Source: Eledone cirrhosa
Lineage: Eukaryota > Mollusca > Cephalopoda > Octopoda > Eledonidae
Direction: 5' to 3'
DNA: 64,000 nt
NCBI GenBank assembly: GCA_964016885.1
Contig: OZ024742.1
Span: 358,042,587 to 358,106,586 of the forward strand
Under the pieces are notes generated by a model. The model was not told the origin of the DNA. It saw only the letters and a program-made list of their open reading frames with translations, and made no database searches. Both the position numbers and the translations under genes were made by a program. Every line of letters starts with the position of its first letter. Within the stretch, counting starts at the first letter, position 1. Shown here piece by piece: positions 1-12,404 of this stretch.

Positions 1-3000
1 AAACAGATAAGAACATACTAATCCCTGAGTCAGTATTACCACATACTGGGCTCAACAGATAAGACCATACCAATCACTGAGTCAGTAGTACCATATACTA
101 ACTCAACAGATAAGAACATACTAATCACTGAGTCAGTATTACCACATACTGGGCTCAACAGATAAGACCATACTAATCACTGAGTCAATATTATCTCATA
201 CTGTCTCAACAGATAAAACGATACTAATCACTGAGTCAGTATTACCACATACTGGCTCAACAGATAAGACCATATTAATCATTGAGTCAGTATTACCACA
301 TCCTGGACTCAACAGATAAGACCATACTAATCACTGAGTCATTATTACCACATCCTGGGCTCCACAGATAGGACCATGCTAAGCTCTGAGTCAGTATTAC
401 CACATACTGGCTGAACAGATAAGACCATACTAATCACTAAGTCAATATTACCACATACTAGCTCAAAAGATAACACAATACTAATCACTGAGTCAGTATT
501 ACCACATACATGCTCAACAGATAAGACCATACTAATCACTGAGTCAGTATTACGACATACAGGCTCAACAGATAAGACCATACTAATCACTGAGTCAGTA
601 TTACCACATACTGACTCAAAAGATGAGACCATACTAATCACTGAGTAAGTATTACCACATATTGGCTCAACAGATAAGACCATACTAATGATGGAGTCCG
701 TATTACCACACACTAGCTCAACAGATAAGACCATACTAATCACTGAGTCAGTATTACGACATACTAGCTCAACAGATAAGATCATACTAATCACTGAGTC
801 AGTATTACCACATACTAGCTCAACAGATAAGACCATTAGAAGCTCTGAGTCAGTAGTACCACATACTGGCTCAACAGATAAAACCATACTATTCACGGAT
901 TCGGTATTACCACATACTGGGCTCAACAGATAAGACCATACTAATCACTGAGTCATTATTACCACATACTGGCTCAACAGATAAGACCATACTAACCACT
1001 GAGTCAGTAGTACCACATAATGGCTGAACAGATAAGATCATACTAACCACTGAGTCAGTATTACCATATACTGGCTCAACAGATAAGACCATACTAACCA
1101 CTGAGTCAGTATTACCACATACTGGCTCAACAGATAAGACCATACTAAGCTCCGAGTAAGTAGTACCACATACTGGCTCAACAGATAAGACCATACTAAT
1201 CCCTGAGTAAGTAGTACAATATACTGGCTCAACAGATAAGACCACACTAAGGTCTGAGTCAGTATTTCCAGATACTGCCTCAACAGATAAGACCATACTA
1301 ATCACTGAATCAGTATTACAAGATACTGGCTCAACAGATAAGACCATAATAACCACTGAGTCAGTATTACCACATACTAGCTCAACTGATAATACTATAC
1401 TGATCACTGAGTCAGTAGTACCATATAATAACTCAACAGATAAGACCATACTAATCACTGAGTCAGTATTACCACATACTGGGCTCAACAGATAAGGCCA
1501 TACTTATCACTGAGTCAGTATTACCACATACTGGGCTCAATAGATAAGACCATACTAATCACTGAGTCAATATTATCACATACTGGCTCAACAGATAAGA
1601 CCATACTAATCAATGAGTCAGTATTACGACATACTAGCTCAAAAGATAAGACCTACTAATCACTGAGTCAGTATTACCAAATACTGGCTCAACAGATAAG
1701 ACCATACTAATCACTGAGTCAGTATTACCACATACAGGCTCAACAGATAAGACCATACTAATCACTGAGTCAGAATTACCACATACATTCTCAACAGATA
1801 AGACCATACTAATCACTGAGTCAGTATTACGACATACTAGCTCAACAGATAAGACCATACTAAGGTCTGAGTCAGTATTACCACATACAGGCTCAACAGA
1901 TAACACCATACTAATCACTAAGTCAGTATTACCATATACTGGCGCAACAGAGAAGACCATACTAAGCTCTCACTAAGTAGTACCAGATACTGGCTCAACA
2001 GATAAGACCATACTAAGCTCTGATTCAGTATTACCACATACTGGCTCAACAGATAAGACCATACTAATCACTGAGACAGTATTACCACATCCTGGGCTCA
2101 ACAGATAAGACCATACTAATCACTGAGTCAGTATTACCACATACTAGGCTCAACAGATAAGACCATACTAATCACTGAGTAAGTATTACCACATACTGGC
2201 TCAACAGATAAAACCATACTAATCACTGAGTTAGTCTTACCACATACTGGGCTCAACAGATAAGACCATACTAATCACTGAGTCAATATCATCACATACT
2301 GTCTCAACAGATAAGACCATACTAATCACTGAGTCAGTATTACCACATCCTGGACTCAACAGATAGGACCATACTAAGCTCTGAATCAGTAGTACCACAT
2401 ACTGGCTCAACAGATAAGACCATACTAATCACTGAGTCATTATTACCACATCCAGGGCTCCACAGATAGCACCATGCTAAGCTCTGAATCAGTAGTACCA
2501 CATACTGGCTCAACAGATAAGATCATACTAAGCTCTGAGTCAGTAGTACCACATACTGGCTGAACAGATAAGGCCATACTAACCACTGAGTCAGTATTAC
2601 GACATACTAGCTCAAAAGATAAGACCATACTAATCACTGAGTCAGTACTACCACATACTGGCTCAACAGATAAGACCATACTAATCACTGAGTCAGTATT
2701 ACCACATACATTCTCAACAGATAAGACCATACTAATCACTGAGTCAGTATTACCACATACAGGCTCAACAGATAAGACCATACTAATCACTGAGTCAGTA
2801 TTACCACATACATTTTCAACAGATAAGACCATACTAATCACTGAGTCAGTATTACTACATACTAGCTCCACAGATAAGACCATACTAACCACTGAGTCAG
2901 TATTACCACATACAGGTTCAACAGATAACACCATACTAATCACTAAGTCACTATTACCATATACTGGCTCAACAGAGAAGACCATACTAAGCTCTGACTA

Positions 3001-5600
3001 AGTAGTACCACATACTGGCTCAACAGATAAGACCATACTAAGCTCTGAGTCAGTATTACCACATACTGAGTGAACAGATAAGACCATACTAATCACTGAG
3101 ACAGTATTACCACATCCTGGGCTCAACAGATAAGACCATACTAATTACTGAGTCAGTATTACCACATACTAGGCTCAACAGATAAGACCATACTAATCAC
3201 TGAGTAAGTATTACCACATACTGGCTCAACAGATAAAACCATACTAATCACTGAGTTAGTCTTACCACATACTGGGCTCAACAGATAAGACCATACTAAT
3301 CACTGAGTCAATATCATCACATACTGTCTCAACAGATAAGACCATACTAATCACTGAGTCAGTATTACCACATCCTGGACTCAACAGATAGGACCATACT
3401 AAGCTCTGAATCAGTAGTACCACATACTGGCTCAACAGATAAGACCATACTAATCACTGAGTCATTATTACCACATCCAGGGCTCCACAGATAGCACCAT
3501 GCTAAGCTCTGAATCAGTAGTACCACATACTGGCTCAACAGATAAGATCATACTAAGCTCTGAGTCAGTAGTACCACATACTGGCTGAACAGATAAGGCC
3601 ATACTAACCACTGAGTCAGTATTACGACATACTAGCTCAACAGATAAGACCATACTAATCACTGAGTCAGTACTACCACATACTGGCTCAACAGATAAGA
3701 CCATACTAATCACTGAGTCAGTATTACCACATACATTCTCAACAGATAAGACCATACTAATCACTGAGTCAGTATTACCACATACAGGCTCAACAGATAA
3801 GACCATACTAATCACTGAGTCAGTATTACCACATACATTTTCAACAGATAAGACCATACTAATCACTGAGTCAGTATTACTACATACTAGCTCCACAGAT
3901 AAGACCATACTAACCACTGAGTCAGTATTACCACATACAGGTTCAACAGATAACACCATACTAATCACTAAGTCACTATTACCATATACTGGCTCAACAG
4001 AGAAGACCATACTAAGCTCTGACTAAGTAGTACCACATACTGGCTCAACAGATAAGACCATACTAAGCTCTGAGTCAGTATTACCACATACTGACTGAAC
4101 AGATAAGACCATACTAATCACTGAGACAGTATTACCACATACTGGGCTCAACAGATAATACCATACTAATCACTGAGTCAGTATTACCACATAGAGGCTC
4201 AACAGTTAAGACAATACTAATCACTGAGTCAGTATTACCTCATACTGGCTCAACAGATAAGACAATACTAATCACTGAGTCGGTATTACCACATACTAGC
4301 TCAACAGATAAGACAATACTAATCACTGAGTCAGTATTACGACATACAGGCTCAACAGCTGAGACCATACTAATTACTGAGTCAGTAGTACCATATACTA
4401 ACTCAACAGATAAGACCATACTAATCACTGAGTAAGTATTACCACATACTGGCTCAACAGATAAGACCATACTAATCACTGAGTTAGTCTTACCACATCC
4501 TGGGCTCAACAGATAAGACCATACTAATCACTGAGTCAATATCATCACATACTGTCTCAACAGATAAGACCATACTAATCACTGAGTCAGTATTACCACA
4601 TACTGTCTCAACAGATAAGACCATATTAATCATTGAGTCAGTATTACCACATCCTGGACTCAACAGATAGGACCATACTAAGCTTTTAATCAGTAGTACC
4701 ACATACTGGCTCAACAGATAAGATCATACTAATCACTGAGTCATTATTACCACATCCTGGGCTCCACAGATAGCACCATGCTAAGCTCTGAATCAGTAGT
4801 ACCACATACTGGCTCAACAGATAAGACCATACTAAGCTCTGAGTCAGTAGTACCACATACTGGCTGAACAGATAAGGCCATACTAACCACTGAGTAAGTA
4901 GTACCATATACTGGCTCAACAGATAAGACCATACTAACCACTGAGTCAGTAGTACCACATACTGGCTGAACAGATAAGATCATACTAACCACTGAGTAAG
5001 TAGTACCATATACTGGCTCAACAGATAAGACCATACTAACCACTGAGTCAGTAGTACCACATACTGGCTCAACAAATAAGACCATACTAACCACTGAGTA
5101 AGTAGTACCATATACTGGCTCAACAGATAAGACCATACTAACCACTGAGTCAGTAGTACCACATACTGGCTGAACAGATAAGATCATACTAACCACTGAG
5201 TCAGTATTACCACATACTGGCTCAACAGATAAGACCATACTAAGCTCTGAGTAAGTAGTACCACATACTGGCTCAACAGATTAGACCATACTAATCCCTG
5301 AGTAAGTAGTACCATATACTGGCTCAACATATAAGACCATACTAAGGTCTGAGTCAGTATTACCAGATACTGCCTCAACAGATAAAACCATACTAATCAC
5401 TGAGTCAGTATTACAAGATACTGGCTCAACAGATAAGACCATAATAACCACTGAGTCAGTATTACCACATACTAGCTCAACAGATAAGACCATACTAATC
5501 TCTGAGTCACTATTACCATATACTAGCTCAACAGATAAGACCATCCTAACCACTGAATCAGTATTACTACATACTAGCTCAACAGAAAAGACCACACTAC
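1..5600. repeat. 51-bp minisatellite array, about 110 units
   Basis: A head-to-tail array of a 51-bp unit fills the first 5.6 kb and runs off the left edge. A typical unit reads CTCAACAGATAAGACCATAC, then TAATCACTGAGTCAGTATTA, then CCACATACTGG. Units differ by scattered substitutions (GAGTAAG, GAATCAG, TAGTACC, ACTAGCTC variants), and some are 52 bp because of an extra G before CTCAAC. Because 51 is a multiple of three, long minus-strand frames of a 17-residue repeat appear, but the 52-bp units and internal stops break them, so I do not call them genes. Most units contain TGAGTCA and AGATAA. The array ends near 5600, where it runs into a T-rich single-copy stretch. Confidence 0.97.
1961..4010. 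repeat. Higher-order repeat of 1,025 bp inside the 51-bp array
   Basis: Positions 1961-2985 and 2986-4010 are near-identical tandem copies of a block of about twenty 51-bp units, offset 1,025 bp. The minus-strand translations of 2443-2985 and 3468-4010 differ at one residue. The marker variant AACAGAGAAGACC recurs at about 1948, 2973 and 3998. A partial third copy follows to about 4130. A more diverged relative of the block lies before 1961. This indicates recent unequal exchange or segmental amplification within an older array. Confidence 0.9.
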
Positions 5601-6039
5601 TTTTTTTATGTTTTGTATTGAAGAATTCTATTTAGCTTTCACTGACTGGGTGGGGTGGTACATTGACATTATAGATGCTAGTCATTAATATAAGCAGATC
5701 AATACTCTGCTTCTTAGCATCCTTATATAACATAGATTTCAAATTATTTGGTGAAAACACAATTTAATTTTTTATATAGAATGTATGAGTATATATGAAA
5801 TATTGATAAATAAATATATCAGTTTTATTGCTTCCTTCTATTATAATTCCAGTTTTATCTAGAATGCAGCATCACTGGATGTTTATATATATATATATAT
5901 ATATATATGCATATATATATGTGCATATTTATATATGCATATATATATATGCATGCACACACACACATGTGCACATATACTTAGTCTCAGCACTTTAAAA
6001 CACAAAATTCAACTTCATACATCGTTTGTTTATGTATAT
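5601..6039. other. AT-rich non-coding stretch with (TA)n
   Basis: No open frame of interest. It holds the right flank of the minisatellite, a (TA)n tract at about 5884-5908 and mixed TATGCA/CACA simple sequence up to about 5970. Nothing else is recognised. Confidence 0.7.
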
Positions 6040-6860
6040 ATCATCATCATCATCATCAACACTGTTTAATGTTCATTATCCATGGGTTAGACTTTTTACA
6101 CAGCTGTCATCCTTCATGTGCATCACATATCCATACCAACACAATCCCATCTCCTCCACGCTACATCTCTTTCGTCTTATCCCTAGCCTCTCTCAGTTTC
6201 TTTATATTTTGCCATTTATGCTTTGCCTTCAAAAACATGCAATATTCATTTCTTTCAATCTTCGTAAGTTTTCTACACACAGTGCCCAGGTCTCACTACC
6301 ATGCAACATTGCTGCTCGTATACATATGTCATACAATCAGCCTCTCATTTTGATAGAAAAGCCTTTTGTGGCTAGCAGTGGTAATAGCTCCCTTAACTTC
6401 TTCCATCCAGTCCTCACTCTGGTTACTGTACTTTCAGAACACATCCCTCTGCCACTAATTTGGTCAACTAGGTAGCAGAAGCTGTCTACCACTTCTACCA
6501 AACCTTCCTAGAATTTCATAACGCTTGTTTCCTGTGATCATTTGCTACTTACTGCTCCACTGGATGCCAACCTGCATGCTGAATTCCTCGCTATAGTCAT
6601 TTTTAATCTTAATTTTGCTGACTGCTCCCCTACACATGGTTTGTACAGCCTTCACAAGCCACTCATCTACTAGTTTCCTAAGAACCCACCAGATAACGGC
6701 ACAGGAGAGTCTGTCAAAAACTCTCTCAAGATCAACAAACACCAGGTAGAACAGCTTATTCTTTAGCTATGTACTTCTCCTGTAGCTGCTTCACAAGGAA
6801 GAGAGCATCTGTTGTGCCTTTACCTGGCCTCTCATCTGCATCTCATCTGGGTTAACCCGG
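6040..6860 (-). pseudogene. Degenerate LINE fragment (GAT-tailed family)
   Basis: An (ATC)n tract at 6040-6058 marks the 3' tail on the minus strand. Upstream in the sense direction lie frameshifted pieces of the protein encoded intact at 44222-46363. At 6545-6742 a minus frame reads FVDLERVFDRL, the counterpart of reverse-transcriptase motif A (FVDLEKAFDR in the intact copy), followed by matching VIWWVLRKL and YSEEFS segments. At 6080-6480 is the antisense of the C-terminal domain. The junctions at about 6075 and 6500-6545 lack several hundred bases compared with the intact copy, so this is an internally deleted, non-functional relic. Confidence 0.8.
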
Positions 6861-7019
6861 TCCCTGTGTATATACATACACACACACACACACACACACA
6901 TGTATATATATATACAAACATGCATTTGAAGGTGCATGAAGGCAACAATATAATTATATTTTATCTCTCTTAACTTTAAATTTCAAAATTGAAGCAGACA
7001 CTGATTGAGATTAATTACC

Positions 7020-7515
7020 TAGGAACGCCATCCATATGGAACATAATACTGCAGAAACTGTTAATACACATAATGCTGTGATCCCCTCCTCCAAAATGAA
7101 ACATTCAATTATAATTATAATTATGTTTACAGTGAATAGATGAAACCATAGTCTATTGTTGTTGATCTACATGATAAATGCACTCAGTACACTCTGTAAA
7201 ATAGTTGGTGATAGGAAGGTCAATTAACCATTAAAATACCTACCAAACAATGAGTCACAACGACTTTTCAGCTGTGTAAAAATAATGGCAATATCCCAAG
7301 TACTGTTCTGCCTATAAAAGTGTGGGAATGTAAAATGTGGGCCTGGTACCAATCTATGCCCTCAATAGAGTGTGAGAACATATTTAAACAAGATGCAAGC
7401 CCTCCTCTGGTTCAACTGTAAGGGTCAGTATTTCTCCTTGAGAAATTACTTGGGTCTGTGTCAACACATCCAACTCTTACTAACATGGAAGACAGACGTT
7501 AAATGAGGATGATGA
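7020..7515 (+). repeat. Old GAT-tailed LINE 3'-end copy
   Basis: The segment ends in AACATGGAAGACAGACGTTA followed by (GAT)n, the 3' terminus of the GAT-tailed family in plus orientation. Its body (TAAAATAGTTGGTGATAGGA, then TTTTCAGCTGTG) aligns by eye with the copy at 47270-47600. It is strongly diverged and has no coding capacity. Confidence 0.6.
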
Positions 7516-8921
7516 TAATATACATATCATCTACATCTATTTAGATATTTGCTCACATTAGATCTGGAAAATACTCTTTGCTGAGCAGAATTAATAAGAT
7601 CAAATCATGCCTGGAGTTACCACATTTTATGCCAAAACTGAAATTGATATCTGGATAAATAAATATAGTAGATATATAATATAGCAGCCTTTTAACTTTT
7701 GTATTTTGTGTAGATGGTGTCTTTATATAATTCACCTCAATTATTGTATGTTAAAATGGAGATAATACTGTAACATTGTCTTCATGCACCTTCCAAAACA
7801 AATTTCCCTTGTAAATCAAAGAAGTCATTGTGTTATTTGAAAGAAAGCAAAGAATTTGATTTGCTAAGAATATATTTGTACTAGAAAAAATAATTTTAAA
7901 AAAACATTAAGGATACACTTCTATGTCATTCATTGGTTATTCATTAGGAATTTTCCATGAAGAAGAAAGATTCCACAAGTGTTATTTCTTGTAATATTGT
8001 TAGAGATCGTGTTTCGAAGTTCAGCTGCTTCCATGTAGTTACAGCATGCAATTGAAGAAGAAGAAAACAAAACGAATATTTAACATATAAGTATGTCACG
8101 TTAACTGAAGTTTAACGTGACATAGCTGATTATTTACAAGGATAATGACTAATTAATGGATGATACAATATATTTCACAATAGAGATTTTAAGTGGATAT
8201 GAAGCAAGATACCATGTGATATTCAATAAAGAAATATTCATTGTATGGTTACATTCAAAACTTTTAATACCAATATTAAACCATTCCTTTCAGAATGTTA
8301 TACTTTCATTACATTATAAGACTTAGGTTTTCATTAAAACTAACATTTCTATATTCACCAATCATTTACAGATGATTTTTAATTATATATTTAGCTTCGC
8401 TTAGAACTCATTATCTTTTCTATATTCCTATTTATATTATCTGATTTTTCACAAGATAAATGTTCTATATATCCTTATGTCTTTTACAAAATTGTAAACT
8501 TGTATGTTCTTCTCTAAGTCATGAACTGAAGCATTTGGATTGCTGCCAACTGCAATCTAATGAAAAGAAACATTTTTTCATCAATCTGCTTTTCTCTCTA
8601 ATTTACACAAAAAATTTCATACACATCCTAAATTATACCAATTATATTATATAAATTACTACTGTAATCTCAAAGGGAAACTGTAAGACTGCTATTTAGA
8701 CCTCATTGTAATGACATTAACTCTTAACATCCTGTACTACAGGGAAACCATATTTGCAAGACATTATTGTATTGTCATATCTTCTACTCATTTAGCAGAA
8801 AATAGCTGAAAACTGTTGTTAATTCAAATGTTTATAGTAACTTTTATTTGTGGATAGATATTTGTGAAAATATGCACTAAACAGAAGTAAAGACTTTAAT
8901 ATTTAGTGTGATGTTTTTTAC
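7516..8921. other. AT-rich single-copy-like DNA, no gene seen
   Basis: Both strands carry only short frames, the longest about 64 codons, without recognisable domains or codon bias. An inverted motif around TATGTCACGTTAACTGAAG (about 8092) and AACGTGACATA (about 8113) forms a short potential stem. Nothing else is supported. Confidence 0.6.
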
Positions 8922-9072
8922 TTACAATAATTGTTTCTACGTTTGGCACAAGGCCAACAATTATCCCAGTGTATTACTATTGGTACTTTATTTTATCAAC
9001 CCCATAAGGATGAAAGGCAAAGTTAACCTCGGCGGGATTTGAACTCAGATCATAAAGGGCCGTAACTGATGA
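8922..9072 (-). mobile_element. tRNA-derived cephalopod-type SINE
   Basis: In minus sense it carries the tRNA B-box region GAGTTCAAATCCCGCC, then GAGGTTAACTTTGCCTTTCA, then the GATAAAATAAAGTACCA core and a GGCCTTGTGCC/GTAGAAACAATTAT 3' end. The tRNA-like 5' head is truncated at about 9060. The same family recurs more than a dozen times in this window. Confidence 0.85.
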
Positions 9073-9564
9073 TGATGGCAAATGGGATGATGATGATGAG
9101 AGTGTCCACGCAGAATATTCTGAAACTCCATCAAGGACCAAAGCCTGATGATGTGCCCACCAATTCCTGACAGTTAAATAAACTAAGACTTAAAGAAGTG
9201 ACTGTATTACATACAGGATAAATTAGAGAGTTCCAACTATATATTGTCTACAAATTTGAAGAAGCCTAGTCCCCTAAATTCTATATTTTTAATTCTATTG
9301 TGTTACTTTAAAGAAAATCCTGTACAAAATGATGGCTGCAAAGTTTTTATTATACGAGGGTCTGGCCAATGTGATTGTTGTTTCTAGGATTGTTTGAAGT
9401 TGTCTGTTTAAATATTGTTCTACCATCTGACGAGCTTGGGTGAAGAGATTGGGTAGCACTACCTAGTCGTTGACCCCAGCAAAATATATATCATAAGTAT
9501 AGAAATAAAGTTACATACAACTACATATGGTCTTCACTCTAGTTAATATTCTCTCTGTCTTTCT
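9073..9564. other. No gene seen; AT-rich spacer
   Basis: It includes a short GATGATGATG patch at 9070-9105 and otherwise single-copy-looking sequence. No frame, RNA motif or known repeat is recognised. Confidence 0.5.
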
Positions 9565-9682
9565 CTCTCTCTCGATATATATTGTTGAGACTCAGCGAAT
9601 GGAGAGATGCCGTGCTGAAGAGAACCTGACCAACCCATACAATCATGGAAGAACGAAAATAAAAGTGATGAGGATGATGATG

Positions 9683-9690
<8 letters not shown>
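9565..9690 (+). repeat. GAT-tailed LINE 3'-end fragment
   Basis: The segment ends in AACCCATACAATCATGGAAG, then AACGAAAATAAAAG and (GAT)n, the diverged 3' terminus of the GAT-tailed family. It abuts a short (TA)n tract and a long (GA)n tract. Confidence 0.65.

Positions 9691-9691
<1 letters not shown>

Positions 9692-9748
<57 letters not shown>
9692..9748. repeat. (GA)n microsatellite
   Basis: About 28 uninterrupted GA dinucleotides follow a TATATATATG junction. The SLSLSL minus-strand frames across it are artefacts of this tract. Confidence 0.95.
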
Positions 9749-9751
<3 letters not shown>

Positions 9752-10229
9752 GTGACAGACAAATAACTGGCAAACTGCCAAAGAAAGCCACACAAACAGA
9801 TTAAAACAAATAGTAAGATAGGCAGATGGATAGATGAATAATGACAGAAGACTGTAGCTGTGTATTGATATTATTGTGTGAAATATTTAGAGTTGATACA
9901 GCTAGAATATGTTATATACATACTACAAATTTGCTTACAACATTAATAAAAGAAATAAATGGATTTTGATGGCTTTGACAATGATTGTTTCAGTTGTTTG
10001 ATATTTCAATGACCTTTAGGTTAGATTAACGTGCAAATGGCTGAGTATTCCACAGACAGAGTTTCTCCAGGAAATTCAATGTCTGGTTAGCCTAGCCAAT
10101 TATTTACAAGCACAGTCAATATAACAATCTTCCAAATAGTTTCCATCTACCCCCAATTTATTCACAAAGCTTGGGTTATCTGAAAATTATAGTAGTAGAC
10201 ACTGGCCCAATATTACATGCAGAACCCAG
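9749..10229. other. No gene seen; AT-rich spacer
   Basis: No frame longer than about 60 codons outside simple sequence and no recognisable repeat. Confidence 0.5.
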
Positions 10230-10640
10230 AATATATTGATTAAGAACCTTCTTATTCTTCACTTGGGAATCTCATTAGGACAGTGTCCCCAAACACATCT
10301 TCCAGCAGGTCCTGTTAAAAAATAAAAGCAACACTCTCAAATTGATCTGGCTAGATCCTCAAGCAAGACCAGCTGAAATCATAGATGTTATCTAACCAAC
10401 TTTCTCGAAGTCTATCCCTGGGTCTCCTGCTGGTTTATTTTGCCCAAAACATCTGTCCACTGAGACATTCTAAACACATTTTTGTAGTATCAAAGCTGTG
10501 ATGTCTCAATTTGGAGAAGTAACAGCTCTCTCTGGAGTGACTCCCTGATCTCCAAGCTATGCACTCTATTGAGTAATGTTACTCCAAAGACCCTTCTGAG
10601 GAATTCCAAGAAACAAGCCCCTTAAACATTTCACCTTGCT
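10230..10640 (-). pseudogene. LINE C-terminal fragment (family shared with 26.8 and 51.2 kb)
   Basis: The segment aligns by eye with 51065-51500 (same strand) and 26755-27070 (opposite strand). The sense direction contains remnants of an RTE-like C-terminal stretch of the type LRxYGHVVRMS, followed by degraded sequence, with many stops. It probably derives from the region after the reverse-transcriptase domain. No functional ORF remains. Confidence 0.65.
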
Positions 10641-11131
10641 TCATCCAATTAAATCAGAACAAGTTCATTCTTGTTGGACCATAGCTAATCCCATTTATTA
10701 CAACCAACTGCTAGATAAATATTCATTTATAAAGGTCAATGACTGCTTTTGTGATCACACAAACATTTAATTGATTTTCAAAGTGTTTGAAAACATATTC
10801 ATAGCATTTCAATAAAATCCTAATTCCAATCCTATGTGGATTATTTCTTTTGAAGTTTCAAATGGAATAGGAATCAATTATTGTTGTAGTTAGAAATAAT
10901 ATTCCAATGACTGCTTTTAAGCATTTTTTTATACTACTACTATTATTATTATTGTTGTTGAAGAAATCATTATTGTTGTTGTTATTACATCACTATTACA
11001 CACATTATGAATATTTTAATGTTATTCTTTGATAATATATATTTTACGTTAGATAGATAGAAAAAAAAAATTATAATAATGTTGAAGAATCCTGCTGAAT
11101 AAATACAGGAAATTGAAATTATATTTATCAT
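10641..11131. other. AT-rich spacer with TTA/TTG simple repeats
   Basis: It contains mixed (ATT)n and (GTT)n triplets at about 10933-10985. No coding or RNA feature is seen. Confidence 0.6.
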
Positions 11132-11330
11132 AAAGTAGAAACTATGAGACAAGATATATAAAGTAGAAACTATGAGACAAGATATATAAAGTAGAAACTA
11201 TGAGACAAGATATATAAAGTAGAATCTATGAGACAAGATGTATAAAGAAGAAACTATGAGACAATATATATAAAGTAGAAGCTATGAAACAATATATATA
11301 AAGTAGAAACTATGAGACAAGATGTATAAA
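11132..11330. repeat. 28-bp tandem repeat, about 7 copies
   Basis: The unit is AAAGTAGAAACTATGAGACA followed by AGATATAT, 28 bp, repeated about seven times with few substitutions (AATC, AAGC, AAGATGT variants). The period is not a multiple of three and no frame stays open. Confidence 0.95.
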
Positions 11331-12404
11331 GGAATTCCTCAATTCCTGTTATTTGTCTACCCCCATACAGAGGAAAACTCTTCTAGAGTTTTAGTTGATC
11401 CTATCAACAAAAATAATTATTTTAGTTTGGTACTACTGTCAAATTTATGGGAGTTCTTGGCTTTTCTACCACTTTAACTCTTTAGTTACCAACCCAGCCA
11501 AAACCAGCTCTAGTTCTATGATTTAAAGATTTCCAATTGAAAGTAAACTCTTCTAACATAATTCTATATAAGTACCTTACATTAAGTAATGAAATAATTA
11601 ATGATTTAGTAAATCCCTCGAAATTCTTCATTAACAGCATGTATTTCATTAGTAATGCAGTCTTGAAAGGGTCAGTTTATCTTAGGTTAGTTTATCGAGG
11701 TCTCTCTTAAATCGATAAGCTACTTTGGCTCTAGGGGTAACATTGATAAACATGACACTTTGGTATATTTATGGCTGTCATACCATGAGTGGGCCTTTCT
11801 TATCTTCCTTTTAGTCCTTTCTATACTATTCCATGATTTGCACTTATATATGGGGCAAATCCCATTTACATTAATCTTTAGGATGGATTTGAATTTTGTC
11901 ATGGTCCCTTTTTACACCTTGTCTTTTGGCTAGAGAACCACATATGGTGGATAAAGTTTTGTATGTGTCTCTTGAACTTTTTAACAATAAAAACAATACA
12001 AGACTTTTGGGAAATTTACTTGTGATAGTTATGTCTTTTCAAAGAAAATAATTTTGCTTTGAGCCTAAAGTATGCCACAGAAACTGGAGCTAAATACTCA
12101 GTTACAAAATACTCACCTTTCACAGATCATTATCATTGTGAGCACAGTTGAACATTCCTGAAAAGTCTCTCGACAATTCACGATTTTCCAAAGCTTCTGA
12201 AAACTCTATGACAGAGTTGATCAATGAAGGTTCAAGCAGGTCTTCCTATAACGCATCTCCCATGAGATGGTTCCCACTTACAGCTGTTATCTTGGGCAAG
12301 TTTCCGTACAAACTTTCATTTGATATATGTTGATGTCAGTTTAATGTTTTATATAACAAAATGTATTTTGTGTATGTACCATCTAGTTTCTTCTTAAGCT
12401 TGTA
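11331..12404. other. No gene seen; mostly single-copy-like
   Basis: The longest frames are about 60 codons (11720-11902 minus, 12148-12333 plus) and match nothing I recognise. The segment 12130-12330 has a more balanced base composition than its surroundings and could be an old transposon relic, but no motif confirms it. Confidence 0.5.

Noticed and set aside
345..5595. Long minus-strand frames of a 17-residue repeat (MVLSVEPVCGNTDSVIS type)
   Set aside because: They arise because the unit is 51 bp. Frames are broken by 52-bp units and stops, there is no start context or flanking gene, and other frames are also open. DNA-level repeat is the simpler explanation.
1..5600. CRISPR array
   Set aside because: Units are contiguous with no spacers, and the surrounding elements are clearly metazoan.
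8922..9072. Functional tRNA gene in SINE heads
   Set aside because: B-box-like sequences are present but the cloverleaf is incomplete and each is followed by the SINE core.
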